Positions 1 to 8,377 of a DNA stretch of 64,000 bases are shown piece by piece. The position numbers and the translations under genes were made by a program. Source of the stretch: Chryseobacterium sp. MEBOG06. Lineage in GTDB: Bacteria; Bacteroidota; Bacteroidia; Flavobacteriales; Weeksellaceae. The notes under the pieces are model-generated. The model searched no databases. It was not told the DNA's origin and saw only the letters and a program-made list of their open reading frames with translations. Position 1 is the stretch's first letter; each line of letters begins with the position of its first letter. The DNA lies in assembly GCF_021869765.1 (NCBI RefSeq), contig NZ_CP084580.1, forward strand, positions 3,348,001 to 3,412,000. The letters are read 5' to 3'.

Positions 1-537
1 AGTTATAGATATCCTTCTTTCTCGAGGAATTATAGTATTTAACCACTTATCATTTTTTACTGCTTTTATACCATGTTTCCAATTATATCTCGCATCTCCA
101 TTTAATAACAAAATGCTTCGAGGATTTAAAAGTAACTCATGCTTTTCCTGATCTTTTGAAAATTGCATGACACAAGAAGATAACAGACTCACGGAAATTA
201 TTATATCTTCAAAACAGGGTATACAATCTATATGGTTTGATATTCCTTGTCCAGGTTCATATTCATTGATAATAACCTGATCAAAAGAATTTTTAAGATT
301 AAAATTCTTTTTAATTTTTCCCTCCAATGAAATAAGCCAATCGGGTAGCTTGCCTATTTTTAAATCTTGATCAATATTTTTTTTCTTGTAATCATAAATA
401 TATCCATAATGCTGAACTCTCCGCTTCAAATTTGTATCCCAGATCGCATTATCTATTTCTGACACAATTAAACTCTCTTCTTCAATACTTAAAAAATCAT
501 CTTGATAAGCAAGCCCAGTTATAATATTATTCTTCAT
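1..537 (-). CDS. AlkB/ALKBH8-like Fe(II)/2-oxoglutarate dioxygenase, cut by window edge
   Basis: The first 179 residues are inside the window; the C-terminus is cut off. The frame reads through with AlkB hallmarks in order: a nucleotide-recognition-lid-like RRVQHYGYIYDY (39-50), INEYEPGQGI, the metal ligands H102 and D104 in NHID, the third ligand H155 in WKHGI, and R175 in RRISIT at the 2-oxoglutarate site. AlkB enzymes oxidatively remove N-linked methyl groups from bases in DNA or RNA; the pattern looks closest to the ALKBH8/ALKBH4 type. Its ATG (535-537) overlaps the last 11 nt of the SUKH-like gene, so the two are probably translationally coupled, and both lie directly behind a methyltransferase-type toxin tip. 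That position suggests immunity by reversing the toxin's methylation (inference). The family call is secure; the substrate is unknown. Confidence 0.88.
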   Translation of the reverse strand, partial: MKNNIITGLAYQDDFLSIEEESLIVSEIDNAIWDTNLKRRVQHYGYIYDYKKKNIDQDLKIGKLPDWLISLEGKIKKNFNLKNSFDQVIINEYEPGQGISNHIDCIPCFEDIIISVSLLSSCVMQFSKDQEKHELLLNPRSILLLNGDARYNWKHGIKAVKNDKWLNTIIPRERRISIT

Positions 538-994
538 CTTCAATGGTTAAAATATATCTTAAAAAGTCTATGAAATTTTTATAAATAGGTTTATATCCAG
601 ATTCCAATTCATTAGAAAACCATACCGAATCTTCATCTTTTTGCGTTGCATGATAACCATAAAAAGTAATTTCGTCTTTACTATGAAACATAAGATCTGC
701 TAATATATATATATTTGATTTATTAAGTAAGGGAGATGTAAGAAGACTTGGATTCAACCAATCATCAAAGCCAAAAATACCAATATCAAAGTCATTACCG
801 TAAATATTACATCCTCCATATTCACTTAAAAAATAAAAATAGGCATCATCATTTATAAATTCGGCATCTTTCATTATAGTGATTGTTTCATCTTTCCAAA
901 GATGTTTTATTCTTTTTTCATTTCCAGTTTTAACATTATATTTTGTAGCTATATCTTTTATAAGGTTATCTACCTCAATGATCTTATTAATCAT
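527..994 (-). CDS. SUKH (SMI1/KNR4)-like immunity protein
   Basis: This 155-residue acidic soluble protein has FYFLSEYGGCNIYGNDFDIGIFGF near residues 53-76, which resembles the helix-GG-strand core of SMI1/KNR4 (SUKH) proteins. SUKH is the commonest immunity superfamily of bacterial polymorphic toxins. It begins 6 nt behind the stop of the broken methyltransferase toxin tip and overlaps the AlkB-like gene by 11 nt, the usual immunity position. The SUKH assignment rests on pattern only. The role as antitoxin for the methyltransferase tip is inferred from position. Confidence 0.6.
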   Translation of the reverse strand: MINKIIEVDNLIKDIATKYNVKTGNEKRIKHLWKDETITIMKDAEFINDDAYFYFLSEYGGCNIYGNDFDIGIFGFDDWLNPSLLTSPLLNKSNIYILADLMFHSKDEITFYGYHATQKDEDSVWFSNELESGYKPIYKNFIDFLRYILTIEDEE

Positions 995-1000
995 AATATT

Positions 1001-2085
1001 TTATTTTTTAAAAATTAAAGTTACACCTTTCCCGTCTTCCATTGAACCTGCAGATCTATCTTTTTGCGTCATTTTATGTTCATATCCTGGAAAATTTTTA
1101 CTATCAAACAATTTCTTAGACTCTAAAACAAAGTTATTAGTCTGTTCTTCCGGTTTCCACCTACCTACATATCTATTATCTGCAAAGCTTACAATAACCT
1201 TTCCTCCTTTTTTTACTACTCTATCCGCTTCTTTAAAAAAGCTTTTTAGTAAAATCTTATTATTTGTTGTACCTCCCCTTGTTTCTTCTTTTACCCATGG
1301 AAAGTTAAAAACAATTATTTCAAAATAATTAGGTTCATAACTCATACTTGTAGCATCTATATTATATTCTATTACAGTTCCTAGTTTGTTATGTTCCTTA
1401 ATATTTTTGTCCCTATCCTTATATTTTGTATCTTAAGAATCATAAGATGTAGCAATCATTCTGTTTTGAATAGCTAAAGTCTTAGCTAAACTTAACGAAA
1501 AACTAAAGTTAGCCTCTCCAACCAAAAGTATTTTATTTCCTTCACTAGGATTAAAATCATCTGCTTTTAAAATTTCTGTAGGAGTATATTTTTTAGGGTT
1601 TACCTCACCATGTACATGAACCTTTATTCCTTTTTCAACTTTTTTATCTACTACAATTTTTAACTCCTTTAATTTATATCTGTTTTTAATATCATGTAGT
1701 TTACATTCTATTGCAGCTTGGTCCACACCTGATTTTAATAACGTATGAGATTCTGATAATGCATCGTCTAAATCCCTTTTCTTTTCTTCAGTAGTACGAA
1801 GGTCTTCTCCCTTTTTCTCCTTCTTATCTTTCTTGCTGCCAACACCAATCTTCCCAAGCAATCCTTTAGCCTTCCCTTTCACAAAGTTCCAGAACTTCAC
1901 AATTGCATTTTCAATACGCTGGCGTATTTTTCGGATAACGCCCAGTACTTTATCTGCCAATTCCCAATAACGAGGCTAAAAAGCCAATCAGTACAGGAAC
2001 TGCTCTTCCCAATGCGTTTTCTATCAATTTGGTTTCCACCCCCACATTTCCTTTTATACTATCGGTAAATGGTTTTATCAGCTCC
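1001..2085 (-). pseudogene. Orphan toxin cassette with BMT5-like (DUF2431) methyltransferase tip, broken
   Basis: This is a displaced C-terminal piece of the 1244-residue eCIS effector (12402-16136) carrying another tip. It starts at MELIKPFTDSIK, matching MELVKAFTDSIK of the effector, and has deletions of about 11 and 8 nt, the latter near 1955 shifting the frame. From there to about 1790 it is almost identical to the effector (KVLGVIRKIRQRIENAIVKF). The tip then has ILLVGEANFSFSLSLA (SAM-binding loop), IATSYDS, and, after an in-frame TAA at 1433-1435, YNIDATSM, FEIIVFNFPWV and GGKVIVSFADN. These are the motifs of BMT5-like Rossmann methyltransferases, whose yeast member makes m3U in 25S rRNA. 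Frames on both sides of the TAA agree, so a single nonsense change split the domain. It is probably a silent donor cassette. Confidence 0.8.
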
Positions 2086-2125
2086 ATTTTTATAAATAAA
2101 CCTGTTTAAACTTTTTAAAGAAAAA

Positions 2126-2154
2126 GCTCCGCAAAGCTGAAAACTTATCGGAGC
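2126..2154 (-). terminator. Rho-independent-type terminator
   Basis: A GCTCCG/CGGAGC stem (2126-2131 with 2149-2154) is followed on the minus strand by a T-rich run. It lies behind the 176-residue gene at 2175-2705 and separates that cassette from the methyltransferase cassette. Confidence 0.55.
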
Positions 2155-2174
2155 CATATGATTTTTGTTTTTAT

Positions 2175-2705
2175 TTACCAAGTTCTACTGTCAATTTCAA
2201 AAGAATTTTTCAAAATATGTTGTTTTATTTCATCTAAACTTTCTTCCATACTTATATAATTTTGAGATTCCTCATTAACATCTCCGACAACATACTCATA
2301 ATCAACAAACTTAGATATTTTAGCTATAAGTTCTTTGTGCCTATCATCTTCAAATACAGTATCTTTTCGAGCAAAGGAGACCTTAAAACCATCAACATAC
2401 TTATCATCCCATGTCAAATAATTAATATACATTTCAAATTTAAAATCCGGATGTCTATATGTAAGTAAACCCAAGCCTTTCCACGAGTAAACTAAATTTA
2501 TTACATCCTCATCTGTCATTAATTTATCTAGCCAAATTGGTTCTTTTTCTTCTTCATTTCGGCTATCATTAAAAACGACTATTTCAGAATCACTTTTTTG
2601 AAGTAAAACATTTATAGATTTTAATTTTTCATTAAAGTCCAATATAAATAATTTTGGATCTTTTTTTTCTTTTAATAATAGTAATGTACCGTTAAAATAA
2701 CTCAT
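2175..2705 (-). CDS. Putative immunity protein, unknown family
   Basis: I do not recognise this 176-residue protein. It is acidic, soluble, without signal peptide or membrane segment, and has alternating hydrophobic strands (FEMYINYLTWDD, FKVSFARK) and a C-terminal helix. It begins 15 nt behind a short toxin-tail remnant (2721-2819) and ends at a terminator, the same layout as the neighbouring tip-immunity cassettes. An immunity role is inferred from that context only. Confidence 0.5.
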   Translation of the reverse strand: MSYFNGTLLLLKEKKDPKLFILDFNEKLKSINVLLQKSDSEIVVFNDSRNEEEKEPIWLDKLMTDEDVINLVYSWKGLGLLTYRHPDFKFEMYINYLTWDDKYVDGFKVSFARKDTVFEDDRHKELIAKISKFVDYEYVVGDVNEESQNYISMEESLDEIKQHILKNSFEIDSRTW

Positions 2706-2720
2706 TTTTTATTTCTTATA

Positions 2721-2819
2721 TTATTTACCTTCTCGTATTTCTGTTACCCCCTTTTCGAGTAACCATTTTTTCAATCTAGGATCAAGATTTTCTTCTATAG
2801 TTTCATTTTTGCCCTTTTC
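2721..2819 (-). pseudogene. Remnant of a toxin C-terminus
   Basis: An open stretch of 32 codons between two stops encodes a charged tail (LDPRLKKWLLEKGVTEIREGK) immediately upstream of the 176-residue putative immunity gene. It has no start codon. It looks like the last piece of a toxin tip whose upstream part has been lost. The sequence between it and 3100 holds no gene that I can see apart from a terminator. Confidence 0.4.
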
Positions 2820-2980
2820 TTATTATATCGTTTTCCAATTCGCTTAGATAATAATAGAATTGAATTTCCCCGAAAAATTATGAAGAGCTACAATAAAAAT
2901 AAGCTTTTACATTTCACATACAATTATAATTTTTGTTCTAAAAGCGTTCATTCTTATTATATGACCTTTACTAAACTAAA

Positions 2981-3017
2981 AAGACTCTGCAAGCATCTTT
3001 TAGTTTTGCAGAGTCTT
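2981..3017 (-). terminator. Rho-independent terminator
   Basis: A perfect 12-bp inverted repeat AAGACTCTGCAA (2981-2992) / TTGCAGAGTCTT (3006-3017) runs into TTTTTAGTTT on the minus strand, about 85 nt downstream of the 155-residue gene at 3102-3569. Confidence 0.75.
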
Positions 3018-3101
3018 GAATCTTAATACTTTTAATTGCCTAGTTCTACTTTCTACTTAAGATATTTTTTTTATCAAGATTTTATTACTTCAATAAGTAT
3101 C

Positions 3102-3569
3102 TTATTTTAAATCATCATAACTCAAAGGGTATGAAAAATAAGCATCTCCATCTTCATCAAGAATAAAAAATGTAACTATGTTATTTTGAAAATAAACCAT
3201 ACATGGCATATTTGAATGCAAATAATTGTTTTCTCCTTTTGGATGTATAAACTCATTATTTCCATATTTAAAATTTACATACATAGCTGAAGAGTAGTCT
3301 AATTCAGGAGGTAATATTTTATTTTGTTGTAACTTAATAAAGATATCTTCGGAAATAACAGTGTAATCACATCTAGTTAATTCTGTGTAAGGAAATTCCT
3401 CTTCTGCAAAAAACGGAAGTTCATCGTCTATTAGTTCTTTTATTAATGCGCTAATTGTTTCTAAAGAATGATCTCCCAACAGATATTGGTCAATCATTTT
3501 TTGTGTATCAAGATAATAATATCCTGATTCAGATTTATGTAAATCTACTTGTATTATACCTATTGCCAT
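3102..3569 (-). CDS. Putative immunity protein, unknown family
   Basis: This 155-residue acidic cytosolic-looking protein is not recognised. It has an N-terminal strand-helix portion, an acidic middle (ELIDDELPFFAEEEFPYTEL) and a C-terminal strand pair ending in a GDAYFSYPLSYDD motif. It lies 45 nt downstream of an orphan toxin tip (3615-4025) and has its own strong terminator. It is probably the immunity partner of that tip. The fold is unknown. Confidence 0.5.
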   Translation of the reverse strand: MAIGIIQVDLHKSESGYYYLDTQKMIDQYLLGDHSLETISALIKELIDDELPFFAEEEFPYTELTRCDYTVISEDIFIKLQQNKILPPELDYSSAMYVNFKYGNNEFIHPKGENNYLHSNMPCMVYFQNNIVTFFILDEDGDAYFSYPLSYDDLK

Positions 3570-3614
3570 ATTATTTTATTATTTAAAATAATTAACCCAA
3601 TTATATTATTATTC

Positions 3615-4025
3615 TTATAAAACATCTTTGAGTTTACCATTAAACTCACCGTTACCTAGAGCAATTACAATATCCCTTGTAGTAGTCTGGCCAGCTGGTT
3701 TTATTTGATATACTGTCATTATTCCATCAGTAGCATTAAAAATCACGACAGGAACTTTAGTCTTATAATTTTTATGATTAGGTACATCTTCTCCTAATAC
3801 ATAAGTAGTTTGTTCATAGTGCACTTGTACTCTATTTGCTTGTGTAATTTTATGTATTTCCATCATTTTTCTTTTACTTTTTTCTACTTTAGTACTTGCA
3901 TCATTTTTATTAAATCCTAAAGTTTCTTGCATTGTTACAAATTTAAACAGAATATTAGGGTAAGTATTTATTAATTCTCCCGTAGCTTTCATCAATGAAA
4001 TAACACAAGTCAACCAATAGGTGTT
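3615..4025 (-). pseudogene. Orphan toxin tip, 5' truncated
   Basis: The frame is open for 136 codons after an in-frame stop (4026-4028), with no ATG at its head; TTG at 4011-4013 is the first possible start. The product is basic and mixed alpha/beta, with helices near ATGELINTYPNILFKFVTMQ and strands near RVQVHYEQTTYVLG and VPVVIFNATDGIMTVYQI. It has no delivery or linker region, so it is a displaced C-terminal toxin domain. The activity is not recognised. Its neighbour at 3102-3569 is the candidate immunity gene. Confidence 0.45.
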
Positions 4026-4177
4026 TTATCATTAAAAAGGGTCAGATTATACAATCCAAACCTTGCTTTCTTAAGATATATACCTGACGTGAGCTTTCTT
4101 CTTTAATGAAAAACTATATTTTTGAAGGTATCTAAATCGGTTGAGACTACAGCAGCAGGGGCAAGTTTTGAGCGTAA

Positions 4178-4203
4178 AAGAGCCCTGTAAAAACAGGGCT
4201 CTT
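4178..4203. terminator. Bidirectional-looking terminator hairpin
   Basis: A perfect 11-bp inverted repeat AAGAGCCCTGT (4178-4188) / ACAGGGCTCTT (4193-4203) with a four-base loop lies 7 nt beyond the restored stop of the frameshifted LRR gene. Confidence 0.7.
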
Positions 4204-4209
4204 ATTATA

Positions 4210-5258
4210 TTATCGAAACAAATTATTTGAAATAGGTAATATTCTTGGTACATAATGATCCGCTTCAAATTTGAGGGTAACATTCTTTGGAACATCTTTA
4301 ATCTCTTTAATATAATTTCCTGTAAAACATAGAGAAATAAAACATTCGGAAACTAAATTAGATAAAAAGAAGCATCAAACTCCTTAATTTTATTGATCTC
4401 AAAAGTCAAAAACTCCAGATTAATAAGATGATCTAAATTCTCAACTTTGGTGATCTTATTTTCATTTAAATTTAATTTTCTTAAGTTTTTCAGATTATCC
4501 AATCCTTTTATTTTTGAAATTTCATTATGGCTTAAGTCTAATACTTCTAAATTTTTCAAACTTTCCAAACCTTCAATTTCTTCTACATGATTTGCCGAAA
4601 TAAGAAGTTGTTTGAGATTGTGTAAGGTATCCAAACCTTCAATTTTGCCTACCCTACTTCCATTTATTCTCAATTCTTCCAAATAGGGAAAACGCTCCAG
4701 ATCAGTTATTCTTTTAATATTAGTTTCTCCAATATTTAAAGAGCGGATATTTTCATTAACATTTATCTTTTTTATATGATCAATTTCAGTCAGGCTGACA
4801 TCTAACCGCTGTAAGAACTTTAAATGTTCCAAACCATTTACTTCTAGATACGGATTGCAACTAATATATAATATTTCCAGATTAATTAAATCACCCAACA
4901 AAGAAGTGTCTTTAAGTTTAGTTGCTCCCAAATCCAGATTTTTCAAACTTTTTAAATCTCCTAAATACCTAAATGATTTTTCCGGTAATTTATTACCGGT
5001 TAAATCTAATGTTTCTAACCGTGAAAAAGCATTTAAGGGACGTAACATTTTCACATTGCAGTATGGAAGAGCTAATTTAACAAGACTGTCTGCTATTGGT
5101 AATAATATACCGATATCCTTTAAATCAACCTCATTTAAATATAATGTTTTAATATTCCCATCTTTATCCATCTCATAATAATTTTCCCAGATATGTTCGT
5201 TGGAATGTATAATTTGAGTATCAAAATCTTTTTCTAGTTTTTTTATAAAATCTGTCAT
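4210..5258 (-). pseudogene. Leucine-rich-repeat protein, 3' frameshift
   Basis: The N-terminus (MTDFIKKLEKDFDTQII...HIWENYY) is shared with three other genes here, followed by about ten 22-residue LRRs (L..L..L.L..N.I..I pattern). The frame stops after FDASFYLI. A single missing base near 4361, compared with the paralogues, restores NLVSECFIS... and a further 45 or so residues to a stop at 4210-4212. The paralogue at 11340-12398 lies directly behind the live effector gene. A remnant of the same effector's tail precedes this copy (5263-5322), so it was probably an immunity gene for that toxin type. Confidence 0.75.
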
Positions 5259-5262
5259 GGTT

Positions 5263-5322
5263 TTAGTTTAAATCTTCAAATCGGTCATCATTATTATCGA
5301 CTTCAGGATTTGGTTTTAAATC
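5263..5322 (-). pseudogene. Remnant of the LRR-cognate toxin C-terminus
   Basis: Nineteen codons between two stops read DLKPNPEVDNNDDRFEDLN. This aligns with GDMKPKPEGEDNEARFSDLL near the end of the 1244-residue effector. The remnant sits 5 nt before the LRR start, just as the live effector sits 3 nt before its LRR gene. Beyond it, to 5455, I see only short tails and a terminator. Confidence 0.55.
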
Positions 5323-5414
5323 TCAGGCTAATTTATTGTTTTAAATATTCTAGAAAAAAATTCTCCGGTGTTTGTTTTGTTACTTCTCTGTTTGAAAGAT
5401 AAACTTTTAATAAA

Positions 5415-5446
5415 AAAGCGAAACTTCAAATTGAGGTTTTCGCTTT
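5415..5446 (-). terminator. Terminator-like hairpin
   Basis: AAAGCGAAA and TTTCGCTTT pair across a short imperfect stem just upstream on the map of the ankyrin gene's stop. In the minus-strand direction it lies behind that gene and is followed by T-rich sequence. Confidence 0.5.
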
Positions 5447-5455
5447 AAAAGCTTT

Positions 5456-6088
5456 TTACTTAGCTTTATACTTTTCTATAAGATTAAATATTTTCTTTTT
5501 CAATTCTTCATCAATATCTTTTGGAATATTTTCAATAGTTAAATAACCCTCTCCATCATTTACATAAGGATCTGCTTTATACTTCAGCAATAATTCTATC
5601 ATCTCCAGATTTCCAAAATAAAATGCCAATCCTAAAGGTGTTTTCGCCTGAAAAGACCCAGATTTATTGATAAGATCTTTATTTGCATAAGGTAATAATA
5701 ATTTCATCAGCTCAACATTCTGATTTAAAGAAGTTTTTGTGAGTGGTGTCTCACGTTCTTCCCCTACAATATCTATTTTAGCTCCTTTTTCCAAAATCAA
5801 CTTTAGAACTTTTGGTTTATTTAAATATATTGTCTGAAAGACGGGAGCATTATAAGCTTCATGAAAATAATTTACGTCTGCTCCATTTTCTATTAAAACC
5901 TCTATCATTGTTACATAAGTATCCTCGTCTTCATCTTCAATCTCATCTATGATATATTGTATTAAACTCTCTTTATAATAAGGACCATCAATTATAGTCT
6001 TTGCATCACCACCATTATTTATCCATTCTTTTAAAGCATCAATATTTTTACTTGATATTATGTTTATGATGTATTCATTGTTTTTCAT
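5456..6088 (-). CDS. Ankyrin-repeat protein (copy A)
   Basis: This 210-residue protein has about five ankyrin repeats. Recognisable repeat cores are IEVLIENGADVNYFHEAYNAPVF, LKLILEKGAKIDIVGEERETPLT, MKLLLPYANKDLIN and IELLLKYKADPYVN. It has no signal peptide. Ankyrin and LRR proteins are known among immunity proteins of polymorphic toxins, and this gene alternates with LRR genes behind an effector. Copy B (10076-10696) is nearly the same but lacks four residues (near YYKE). Immunity or effector-binding is inferred from position; an intracellular adaptor role is possible. Confidence 0.8.
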   Translation of the reverse strand: MKNNEYIINIISSKNIDALKEWINNGGDAKTIIDGPYYKESLIQYIIDEIEDEDEDTYVTMIEVLIENGADVNYFHEAYNAPVFQTIYLNKPKVLKLILEKGAKIDIVGEERETPLTKTSLNQNVELMKLLLPYANKDLINKSGSFQAKTPLGLAFYFGNLEMIELLLKYKADPYVNDGEGYLTIENIPKDIDEELKKKIFNLIEKYKAK

Positions 6089-6435
6089 ATATTTATTTTT
6101 AACGATTAAGAGCCTTCCACTTCCGCTCCTAAAACTAACCTTGATTCAATAAGGTTTTAGCTTTTGTAATCATAACTCATCAAGTATGTTTTTTATAAAG
6201 ATAAAAAACTTATTGAGAAATCTTGGATAGTAAAAATGCCAAACGAAGGGATTCATGCGGCAGCAGGGGAACATCTCCTGAAAACAATATTTTAGTAAAT
6301 CTGTTTCATAAAATCTGAATCATAGCTTTCTCAATATTTTCCATAGCTTCATTTATTTTTATTCTTTTTCTTTGACTTTTAAATTGCTAATTTTCTGGAA
6401 ACTCATTTTTCAAATAATTTCAAACAGGTTTATAG

Positions 6436-6519
6436 TTAGTACTTTACCCTGTGACTTCCGGATTCTATAGTTTGTGCGCTTCTGAACAGAAGGGAGAGAA
6501 TGAATAGTGGTTTTTTCAT
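6436..6519 (-). pseudogene. Signal-peptide-like ORF remnant (copy A)
   Basis: Twenty-seven codons start with MKKPLFILSLLFRSAQ, which has the basic-hydrophobic-small layout of a Sec signal peptide, and end at TAA 11 codons later. The second copy is at 11044-11127. It is probably the leftover 5' end of a secreted-protein gene and may not be expressed. Confidence 0.25.
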
Positions 6520-6655
6520 GGTTTTAAGATTTTAATGGATTATTATTTTTTGTTTACTTGATGTATTCAAAAGTATTGATTATTCTTTTATGTTGGATCA
6601 TTAAAATAAAACTGTCATTTATATTTGCGGAAGAGTGAGTTTTATTAAAAGAAAA

Positions 6656-6682
6656 AGCGAAACTTCAATTAGAAGTTTCGCT
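6656..6682 (-). terminator. Rho-independent terminator
   Basis: A perfect 11-bp stem AGCGAAACTTC (6656-6666) / GAAGTTTCGCT (6672-6682) is followed by a T-rich run on the minus strand, about 50 nt behind the LRR gene at 6732-7790. Confidence 0.7.
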
Positions 6683-6731
6683 GTAAAAGCTTTTTAATTA
6701 TTTATCTTTCGAATACTATTTTAAATAAAGG

Positions 6732-7790
6732 TTATTCAAAAACCTCTCTGGGAGCACGATACAATGATGTAGGCCATCGATAATCGTCATCATAATTGAT
6801 TTTTACATTTTCGGGTGCATCCGTTTGAATTCTTTCTATGTCCATCATGTCGCGCATGTATATATAACATTCTGAAACTAAATTGTGAAAAAATGCAGTA
6901 TCAAAATAAGTAATTGGCTCATTGGCTTCCAGTAATAAAAGTTCAAGGTTTGTCAGATTGTCTAAATTTTCAACTTTGGTTATTTTATTACTATTAAGAC
7001 TCAACCATTTTAAATTGGTTAAATTATCCAATCCTTCTATTTTTGAAATTTCGTTCAAATATAAATCCAAAACTTCCAATTTGGTTAAGTTTTCCAAGCC
7101 TTCGATACGCTTTATCCGCCATGTAGAAATAAAAAGTTCTTTAAGATTTTTCGAGGTTTCTAATCCTTCAATTTTTTCTACTAAAGTACCATCCAGGTTA
7201 AGACTTTCCAAATTAGGAAATCTCTCCAAATGCGTAATTTTTTTCAAATTAGTGCCTTTTAAATTCAGTACACGAATATTTTCATTTGTACAGATGCTCT
7301 CAATACTATTAATACAGCTGTTAGACACATCTAAATGATATAGTGATTTTAAACCTTCCAAGCCTTTAATCTCATCAAGATGGTCACTTCCACCAATAAA
7401 CAACATCTCTAAATTATTAAGAGTGCCGAGTGATGATGTATCCGTAAGATTTGTTCCTCTTAAATCAAGTTTTTTTAACTTTTTCAAATAACTTAAATGT
7501 TCAAGTGTGGAATCATATAAATTATTTTGCCTTAAGCTTAAGATTTCCAATTGAGTAAATGATTTTAATGTTATTAAAGTTCTGATATTGCAATCTAAAA
7601 CCGCCAGATTAACCAAACTGTGTGCAATAGGCAATAAAATATCAATATCTTTTAAATCAATCTCATCTAAATAAAGTGTTATGATATTGCCATCTTTATC
7701 TACATCATAATAATTTTCCCAGATGTGCTTATTGGAACGAATAATTTGAGTATTAAACTCTTTCTCTATTTTTTTTATAAAATCTGTCAT
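6732..7790 (-). CDS. Leucine-rich-repeat protein, putative immunity
   Basis: This 352-residue protein is counted from the ATG at 7788-7790, chosen because all paralogues begin MTDFIKK; an upstream ATG at 7838 adds 16 unrelated residues. An N-terminal cap of about 65 residues precedes eleven or so LRRs and a C-terminal segment ending RWPTSLYRAPREVFE. From about residue 185 onward it is almost identical to the LRR gene at 11340-12398. The leader just before the ATG still resembles the tail of a toxin gene (stop codons interrupt it), suggesting that its toxin partner has been deleted. Immunity is inferred. Confidence 0.82.
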   Translation of the reverse strand: MTDFIKKIEKEFNTQIIRSNKHIWENYYDVDKDGNIITLYLDEIDLKDIDILLPIAHSLVNLAVLDCNIRTLITLKSFTQLEILSLRQNNLYDSTLEHLSYLKKLKKLDLRGTNLTDTSSLGTLNNLEMLFIGGSDHLDEIKGLEGLKSLYHLDVSNSCINSIESICTNENIRVLNLKGTNLKKITHLERFPNLESLNLDGTLVEKIEGLETSKNLKELFISTWRIKRIEGLENLTKLEVLDLYLNEISKIEGLDNLTNLKWLSLNSNKITKVENLDNLTNLELLLLEANEPITYFDTAFFHNLVSECYIYMRDMMDIERIQTDAPENVKINYDDDYRWPTSLYRAPREVFE

Positions 7791-7999
7791 GGTTTTAATT
7801 TCTGTCTTTTTTAATATATTCAAGTCATTAACTATCAATAGTTTAAATTATTTTGAAACAAAATCAACATACTCTTTACGCTACATTTTTAGATTTATTA
7901 TAGACATTAAGTTTTGATACTCTTTTATGGTTAACTTTCTTAAAGTTGAATACTCCAGTGTACGGATATTCAGAAAATTTTCAATCTATGCTGGTATTT

Positions 8000-8293
8000 T
8001 TAAGATATTAGAAGCTCATATTTTAAGGGATAAATATTTCGCCTTATCTCTTCTAAATAGTGTCCTAATCCCCAACCTCCTATTGTATGTAATAAATTAA
8101 ATCTAAAATGTATTTCCAATATAAAATAATAAAATTCTAGCCTTGATTTTTCAATAACAAAATCCTCTGCACTTATCATTATATAATTCATATTAAAAGG
8201 ATTATTAACTATAAAGTTGATACTTATTTTACTAAAAGGAATTATGTATTCAATATTTCCTAAGTTAGGCGCTTCTTGTATATCATTTAACAT
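8000..8293 (-). CDS. Small putative immunity protein
   Basis: This 97-residue protein of unknown family is hydrophobic in places (FYYFILEIHFRFNLLHTIGGWGLG) but has no clear membrane segment. Immediately upstream, overlapping in TGTTAAATG, a short open piece reads FDAIPIEDVEKC and stops, which looks like the very end of a lost toxin tip. The context suggests an immunity gene, possibly shortened. From 7791 to 7999 I see no gene. Confidence 0.4.
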   Translation of the reverse strand: MLNDIQEAPNLGNIEYIIPFSKISINFIVNNPFNMNYIMISAEDFVIEKSRLEFYYFILEIHFRFNLLHTIGGWGLGHYLEEIRRNIYPLKYELLIS

Positions 8294-8344
8294 TTTTCGA
8301 CGTCTTCAATTGGTATAGCATCAAAAAATGATTAAAAATAAAAA

Positions 8345-8365
8345 CCGCACGAATGTATCGTGCGG
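8345..8365 (-). terminator. Rho-independent terminator
   Basis: CCGCACGA (8345-8352) / TCGTGCGG (8358-8365) forms an 8-bp GC-rich stem followed by TTTTTATTTTT on the minus strand, 12 nt behind the stop at 8378. Confidence 0.8.
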
Positions 8366-8377
8366 CACTGAAGAGAT

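Larger units (their letters stand above)
6089..6731. other. 643-bp stretch without an intact gene
   Basis: No intact gene is visible. On the minus strand 6436-6519 reads as a 27-codon ORF (MKKPLFILSLLF...) resembling the start of a signal peptide, then stops. A terminator sits at 6656-6682. A small CTTCTG/CAGAAG inverted repeat lies at 6479-6492. The whole stretch is duplicated at 10697-11339. Confidence 0.5.
5456..7240. repeat. Direct repeat of about 1.8 kb, copy A
   Basis: This block (ankyrin gene, 643-bp non-coding stretch, 3' half of an LRR gene) recurs at 10076-11848 with a constant 4608-bp offset over its non-coding and LRR parts. The non-coding part (6089-6731) is almost base-for-base identical to 10697-11339, while the ankyrin genes differ at many positions and the LRR 5' halves diverge beyond about 7240. 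Confidence 0.85.

Noticed and set aside
4071..4295. 74-codon minus-strand ORF
   Set aside because: It overlaps the frameshifted 3' end of the LRR gene and the terminator in another frame; the LRR-restoring frame explains the sequence better.
6230..6300. Minus-strand GDVPLLPHES piece in the duplicated spacer, similar to GEEVPLLPHQ of the effector tip
   Set aside because: The match covers only a few residues and the surrounding residues do not follow the effector; probably chance.
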